Part shown: piece by piece, positions 32,681-36,453 of the stretch
Layout: the number at the start of each line of letters is the position of its first letter
Position numbering within the stretch: position 1 is the stretch's first letter
Assembly (NCBI GenBank): GCA_018693315.1
Contig: JABHLR010000001.1
Span: 1 to 36,453 of the forward strand
From: an archaeon
GTDB lineage: Archaea; Nanobdellota; Nanobdellia; Pacearchaeales; GW2011-AR1
Reading direction: 5' to 3'
Length of the DNA: 36,453 nucleotides
Notes under the pieces: generated by a model
Seen by the model: only the letters and a program-made list of their open reading frames with translations
Databases searched by the model: none
Told to the model about the DNA's origin: nothing
Position numbers and translations under genes: made by a program

Positions 32681-32763
32681 GAGGGAATGCCGGAGCGGTC
32701 AAACGGGCCAGGTTTAGGACCTGGTAGCTTATGCTTACGGGGGTTCGAATCCTCCTTCCCTCA
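32681..32763 (+). tRNA. tRNA-Leu(UAG)
   Basis: Acceptor stem GAGGGAA/TTCCCTC, anticodon stem CCAGG/CCTGG around TTTAGGA with anticodon TAG at 32715-32717, a long variable arm (TAGCTTATGCTTACG), T loop TTCGAAT. Discriminator A, the archaeal Leu identity base. Unlike the other three ordinary tRNAs it has no duplicated 3' end nearby. Confidence 0.95.
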
Positions 32764-32792
32764 TTTTTTTAGCGACTTATTAAAATATAGAA

Positions 32793-33728
32793 CTATTCTG
32801 CTTGTTTCTTTTTCTTTTTCTCGTTTTCTTTGATCTTGAGTTTGTCTTCGAGGTCTAGTCTTTCTAGGAGTTCTTTGTACCTGTTTCGGATTGTTACTTC
32901 TGTGATTCCTGCGACGTCGGCTACTTCTCGTTGGGTTTTCTTCTCATCGTTGATTAGAGCGGCTACATAGAGGGCTGCTGCCGCGATTCCTGCTGGTCCT
33001 CGGCCTGATGTTAGTTCTGATATCTCGGCTTTTTGTAAGATTTTTAGAGCTTCGTTTTGAGCTTGTGGTGAGAGATGTAGAGTTGAGGAAAATCTTGATA
33101 TATAATCTTTAGGCGAGGATGGGGTTACTTTTAGCCCGATTTTTCTGATGATGAATCTGTATGTTCGTCCGATTTCTTTTCGTTCGACTTCGGATGCGTT
33201 TGAGATTTCGTCTAGAGTTCTTGGGATATTATAGGATCTGCATGCTGCGTAGATGCAGGCTGCGATTACTGATTCCATTGAACGGCCTCTGACTAGTCCT
33301 CGCTGTAGTACGAAGTTGTAGATTCGTGCGGACTCGTCTCTTACTACTGAAGGTAAATCTAGGAATGATGCGACTCTTCGTAGTTCTGACATTGCTAGTC
33401 TTAGGTTTCTTTCGATTGAAGTTGATACTCTTTCTTGCCATTTTTTTAGACGTAGGTATTTTCGAGTTTGCTGTGTTGAATCTAACTTGTAGATGTCTGA
33501 TATTTCACCGACGTTTGTTGTCAGTCCTTTGTCGAATTTTTGTAGAGATATTGGTGCTCCGCCACGTGATTTTTTCTCAGATTTGTCGAATGATCGTAGT
33601 TCGTGAGAGGTGTCGACCATGTTTTCTTCGACGAGTAAGCCACATGCTCCGCATATTACTTCTCCCCTTGTTTCATCGTATATTAGTTTAGAACTGCTAC
33701 ACTCTGGACATTTTTTAGCATCGACCAT
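32793..33728 (-). CDS. tfb: Transcription initiation factor B (TFB)
   Basis: The 311-residue protein has an N-terminal zinc ribbon (CPECSSSKLIYDETRGEVIC, then GACG), the B-finger/linker region with LRSFDKSEKKSRGGAP, and two cyclin-like repeats (ERNLRLAMSELRRVASFLDL; LSPQAQNEALKILQKAEISE). The second repeat ends in a helix-turn-helix for the B recognition element (TQREVADVAGITEVTIRNRY). It recruits RNA polymerase to TBP-bound promoters. A TATA-like CGCTTTTAAACCC on the reverse strand (33751-33762) is about 28 bases before the start. A basic, Lys/Glu-rich tail ends the protein. Confidence 0.96.
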   Translation of the reverse strand: MVDAKKCPECSSSKLIYDETRGEVICGACGLLVEENMVDTSHELRSFDKSEKKSRGGAPISLQKFDKGLTTNVGEISDIYKLDSTQQTRKYLRLKKWQERVSTSIERNLRLAMSELRRVASFLDLPSVVRDESARIYNFVLQRGLVRGRSMESVIAACIYAACRSYNIPRTLDEISNASEVERKEIGRTYRFIIRKIGLKVTPSSPKDYISRFSSTLHLSPQAQNEALKILQKAEISELTSGRGPAGIAAAALYVAALINDEKKTQREVADVAGITEVTIRNRYKELLERLDLEDKLKIKENEKKKKKQAE

Positions 33729-33802
33729 AGTAAGGTTTATAAAAGGTTTGGGTTTAAAAGCGTTTCGGTCTATGTGGCTTTGCGGGAATTAGTTTTTAGA
33801 AT

Positions 33803-34168
33803 TTAATCTAGAGGTAAAAGCGTGGCCTGGACATTTCCTTCTTGTGAGGGCCTGTTTGTTATTCTTGCCTTTCCGAGTTCTGTTTCGATGATTGCACCCT
33901 TAACTAGAATGTTCTGTCTTGCGAGAAAGGTATTTGATGGTGTTTCTAGAACGTTTTTGATTGCAGATTTCTTTGATTTTCCCTTTGCCATTACGTTTGC
34001 TATGTTGTTTGAGAAGGAAACTAGTTTTTTTGTCTTGCCTCGGCCTGCAATTAGCTTTGTTTTTGTGTCTCCGATTTTTACAACTCTGGTTTGGCTTTGC
34101 CTGCCTGTTAGTTTTTTCTTTTTTGGCTTCTTGTATCGTCCGCCAGATATTTTTCTTCCTGCTTTCAT
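33803..34168 (-). CDS. Ribosomal protein eS8
   Basis: The 121-residue protein has the eS8 pattern: MKAGRKISGGRYKKPKKKKL, then GDTKTKLIAGRGKTKKLVSF, VLETPSNTFLARQNILVKGA and ETELGKARITNRPSQEGNVQ. This is a small-subunit ribosomal protein of archaea and eukaryotes; the archaeal form is about this length. A TATA-like GTATTTAAACC on the reverse strand lies about 25 bases before the ATG. The gene is alone; TFB lies downstream on the same strand. Confidence 0.95.
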   Translation of the reverse strand: MKAGRKISGGRYKKPKKKKLTGRQSQTRVVKIGDTKTKLIAGRGKTKKLVSFSNNIANVMAKGKSKKSAIKNVLETPSNTFLARQNILVKGAIIETELGKARITNRPSQEGNVQATLLPLD

Positions 34169-34247
34169 GGACTAAAAAGAAAAATTTGGTTTAAATACAT
34201 TTGGGTTTGGTTGTTTTGTTTAAAATTGTTAATTGTCGTTGGTAAAA

Positions 34248-34309
34248 TCTTGTGGTATAACTGATTTTTTGGTTGCTCATAATATTTATAAAGTGGTTAT
34301 ACCACAAGA
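34248..34309 (+). promoter_or_regulatory. 14-bp inverted repeat around the promoter of the sequon-rich gene
   Basis: TCTTGTGGTATAAC (34248-34261) and its exact reverse complement (34296-34309) flank a 34-base loop that contains the TATA-like AATATTTATAAAG (34280-34292). The right arm lies between the TATA box and the predicted transcription start, a classic repressor position. A third partial copy, GGTTATACCACA, lies at 34511-34522 within the gene. A regulator bound to two or three sites is likely, or the arms form a cruciform. Confidence 0.7.
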
Positions 34310-34327
34310 ATATAGGCGTAAATATCT

Positions 34328-36453
34328 ATGAGTTATAAAAGAGTTGTGAAAAAAAAGGGAAAGAGCTACGGGCCGTATATCTATGAGAGTTATCGGGATG
34401 AAAATGGTAAGGTTAAGAAAAGATATCTTGGAAAATTAGAAGAGAAGAAAGTTTCTAGGGTGTTTGTTTTTTTGATTGGTTTTGTTGGGTTGTTGTTTTT
34501 GCTTTCGGCTGGTTATACCACAGATTATTTTTTGAATGAGGGTGAGATTTCTGCGAAGGTTGTTGATGGTTTTACTGGATTTGTAGTTGAGGGTGGAGAT
34601 TCTGGTGACGATGGAGATTCTGGTAGTAGTGAGAGTGTAGCTTCTGATGATGGTGGCAAAAAAGAAAAAAAGGGTGACAAGAAAGATAGTGGAGATAAAA
34701 AAGAAAAAGAAAAAGAAAAGAAGGTAAAAAAGGAGAGTACTGATAGTGGGGATTCTTCTGCGGATGATTCGCCAGGAATTAGTGCTGGTATTATTGGTTC
34801 TGTTGTTGATGTCGAAGAGGAAGTTTCTGTTGATGTCGAAGTTGAGGAAGAAGTTGAGGAAGAAGTTGAAGATGATGTCGAAGAAGAAGTTGAAGAGGAA
34901 TCTGAAGAAGTTGAAGAAGAGGTCCTTGAGGTTAATGAAACGATTGTTGAGGAGTCTAATGAGACCGAGGTTGTTGAAGTGAATGAGACTGTTAATGATA
35001 CAGAAGTCCCTGAGGTTAATGAAACTGTAGAGGTCGAAGTTAATGATACTGTTGTTGATGTCAATGAAACAATTTTGAACGAGACTCTTGCGAATGTGAC
35101 TTTTGTGAATGAGACTATTCTTAATGAAACGGTTGTTAATGTTACTGAGTTTAATGTTAGTGTTGTGAATGTTTCGGATGTTGTGACTCTCCAATATAAG
35201 GCAGTGATTCATCGTCCGGTTAAGTGGTTGAAGAAAGTTACGCTTCCGCAAGTACCCTCTGAGGAGGGCAATGTTTCTAGGGGTGGTTTGAGCGTTGAGA
35301 TTCCTTTGGGTGCTGAGAATATTTCTGTTTTGACTGATGAGGAAGTTGGCGAGGCTGAGGCGGAGATTGATGATTATGATGAAGTTGTTGGTGAAGCTGA
35401 TAGAGTTGAGATTGCTTCTGGTTTGATGACTGGGAATGTTGCCTTGGAAATTTCTGGTGGTGAGGGTTGGTTGATTAAATTTTGGAATTGGTTGACTGGG
35501 TTTACGATTTCTGGGAATGTTGTTTTTGAGGATGAGCTTGAGGCTGGCGGAAATATTGTTGATGGTGAGAATTCTACGGTTGTTGATTTGAGTGCGTATA
35601 TTAGCGCTGCACACGCCGGTGTACCCTCTGAGGAGGGCAAGGTTGCGGTTGGGTATTATACTGAGGCTCCAGTTGCTAATGAAACGAATTTGTCGAATGG
35701 GAAGAGGGTTGTTGTGAGTGCTGAGGATGAATTGAATTATACTGAGATTTTGGCGTACACGATGTTGGATAATTTGAGTGTTGGTGTGAATGATACGAGG
35801 TTGCAAGTTTATTGGTATGCTTCTGAGGAGGACGCTATTGCTTTGGGTTATTTGAATGCTAGTAATGTTAGTGAGGATGTTGTTGTAGATGTTGTGGTTA
35901 ATGAAAGTGTTGTTTCGAATGGAACTGTTGAGGTTGTTGAAAATGTTAGTGTTGTTGAGAATATTACGGAAGTTGTGAACGAGACTGTTGTAGAGAATGA
36001 GAGTGTTGTTGAGAATGTTACTGTTGAAGTTAATGAAAGTGTTGAAGAAATTAATGATACTGTTGAGGAGATTAATGAGACTGTTGAAGATGAAGGTAAT
36101 TTGACTTTGTTGATTAGCGGGAATGTTGTTGGTTTGGGGAATGGTTCTGGTGAGGTTTTAGCGAATGTTAGTAATGAGAGTATTGTTAATGAGACTGTTG
36201 TTGAGAACGAGACAGTTATAGAGAATGAGACCGAGGTTGTTGATGAGAGCGTTGATTTGAATTCTAGTTTGGATGCTGAGGTTGCGAGGTTGTTGAACTT
36301 GTCTGAAACTCCTGATTTGGAGAATTTGAGTTTGGTTAAGATTGCGGTTGAGTATGTTGCGTATGATTTGGACGAAGATGGTTTTGCTGATTATGTTGAG
36401 TGGGTTGTTCCGCATTTATCTGTTCAGACTTACGAGGTTGTGATTAATGAGAA
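34328..36453 (+). CDS. Sequon-rich membrane-anchored surface protein, 3' end outside window
   Basis: The frame opens at ATG 34328, stays open to the window end and encodes at least 708 residues. The N terminus carries YGPYIYESYRDENGKVKKRY LGK, a pattern seen in many short cytoplasmic modules, then a membrane helix (VFVFLIGFVGLLFLLSAG). After it comes a low-complexity Asp/Ser/Lys and Glu/Val-rich stretch, and long arrays of Asn-x-Thr/Ser sequons such as VNETIVEESNETEVVEVNET. The type II-like orientation would place the sequons outside. Two DNA repeats insert VPSEEG into the protein (35252, 35621). Heavy N-glycosylation is expected; the ligand is unknown. Some sequence between sequons is beta-rich. 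Confidence 0.85.
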   Translation, partial: MSYKRVVKKKGKSYGPYIYESYRDENGKVKKRYLGKLEEKKVSRVFVFLIGFVGLLFLLSAGYTTDYFLNEGEISAKVVDGFTGFVVEGGDSGDDGDSGSSESVASDDGGKKEKKGDKKDSGDKKEKEKEKKVKKESTDSGDSSADDSPGISAGIIGSVVDVEEEVSVDVEVEEEVEEEVEDDVEEEVEEESEEVEEEVLEVNETIVEESNETEVVEVNETVNDTEVPEVNETVEVEVNDTVVDVNETILNETLANVTFVNETILNETVVNVTEFNVSVVNVSDVVTLQYKAVIHRPVKWLKKVTLPQVPSEEGNVSRGGLSVEIPLGAENISVLTDEEVGEAEAEIDDYDEVVGEADRVEIASGLMTGNVALEISGGEGWLIKFWNWLTGFTISGNVVFEDELEAGGNIVDGENSTVVDLSAYISAAHAGVPSEEGKVAVGYYTEAPVANETNLSNGKRVVVSAEDELNYTEILAYTMLDNLSVGVNDTRLQVYWYASEEDAIALGYLNASNVSEDVVVDVVVNESVVSNGTVEVVENVSVVENITEVVNETVVENESVVENVTVEVNESVEEINDTVEEINETVEDEGNLTLLISGNVVGLGNGSGEVLANVSNESIVNETVVENETVIENETEVVDESVDLNSSLDAEVARLLNLSETPDLENLSLVKIAVEYVAYDLDEDGFADYVEWVVPHLSVQTYEVVINE
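35252..35271 (+). repeat. GTACCCT palindromic repeat, copy 1 in the surface gene
   Basis: GTACCCTCTGAGGAGGGCAA folds as CCCTC/GAGGG and is identical to the copy at 35621. It is preceded by CGCTTCCGCAA, almost identical to the start of the tRNA-Val trailer element near 23310. It encodes VPSEEG in frame. Confidence 0.75.
35621..35640 (+). repeat. GTACCCT palindromic repeat, copy 2 in the surface gene
   Basis: Identical 20 bases to 35252-35271, exactly 369 bases (123 codons) downstream and in the same frame. It is preceded by ACACGCCGGT, so the upstream context differs from copy 1. Confidence 0.75.

Noticed and set aside
32681-32763. 3'-end duplication after tRNA-Leu(UAG)
   Set aside because: Looked for as at the other tRNAs; downstream sequence shows no copy of the tRNA end.
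34436-35806. 456-codon reverse frame within the sequon-rich gene
   Set aside because: Low-complexity antisense of Glu/Val/Asn repeats; the forward frame has a membrane helix, promoter and sequons.
1-36453. CRISPR array, insertion sequence with transposase, rRNA operon
   Set aside because: No regularly spaced repeats, no transposase or integrase motifs and no rRNA-like sequence were seen.

Overview
The window comes from an archaeon. It encodes archaeal or eukaryote-like information genes (TFB, RadA, GINS, aIF2-alpha, Nop10, eS27, eS1, eL42, eS8, uS15, SRP54, FtsY, Bud32). TATA boxes sit about 25 bases before many start codons, as in leaderless archaeal transcription. Very large LamG and N-glycosylation-sequon-rich surface proteins, a bacterial-type zinc-lid adenylate kinase and many orphan genes suggest a DPANN archaeon of the Pacearchaeota/Woesearchaeota type; this is inference, since no rRNA is present. 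The given strand looks rich in T and G throughout, whichever strand the genes use, so the window probably lies within one replichore.

Layout. (1) 2-4321: 3' part of a giant LamG surface protein whose LamG domain is interrupted by an in-frame mini-intein; a complete tRNA-like sequence lies inside the intein. (2) 4318-8104: divergent small protein and MoxR, then DUF58, VWA membrane protein and a DUF457 membrane protein. (3) 8146-12891: RadA, an orphan, a family-4 uracil-DNA glycosylase, the reverse-strand eS27/aIF2-alpha/Nop10 operon, and a pilin-like LamG protein. (4) 12895-20733: DHH phosphoesterase, uS15, tRNA-Gln, a small orphan, Bud32, SRP54, an orphan, FtsY with a decayed duplicate of its 3' end, GINS and a PQ-loop protein. 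(5) 20848-23419: tRNA-Thr, a small basic protein, the eL42/eS1/Adk operon, a small DNA-binding-like protein and tRNA-Val. (6) 23534-32622: a tightly overlapping operon of two tiny ORFs, a pilin-like protein and a 2359-residue secreted protein. (7) 32681-36453: tRNA-Leu, TFB, eS8 and the start of a sequon-rich membrane protein.

Two patterns stand out. First, a tRNA-Leu(CAA)-like sequence enclosed by a perfect 7-bp inverted repeat occupies the part of the intein where a homing endonuclease would usually sit. Second, tRNA-Gln, tRNA-Thr, tRNA-Val and ftsY are each followed by a short element (about 45-110 bp, mostly hairpin-rich) and then a second copy of the gene's own 3' end. This is what is expected if small elements insert into gene 3' ends and supply a replacement end. 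A GTACCCT-type palindromic repeat found in one of these elements also occurs twice, in frame, inside the last surface-protein gene.

Functionally the window combines translation and protein targeting (ribosomal proteins, SRP54/FtsY, Bud32), DNA replication and repair (RadA, GINS, DHH protein, UDG) and a large investment in secreted or membrane-anchored proteins, with MoxR/DUF58/VWA as a likely envelope-protein maturation module.
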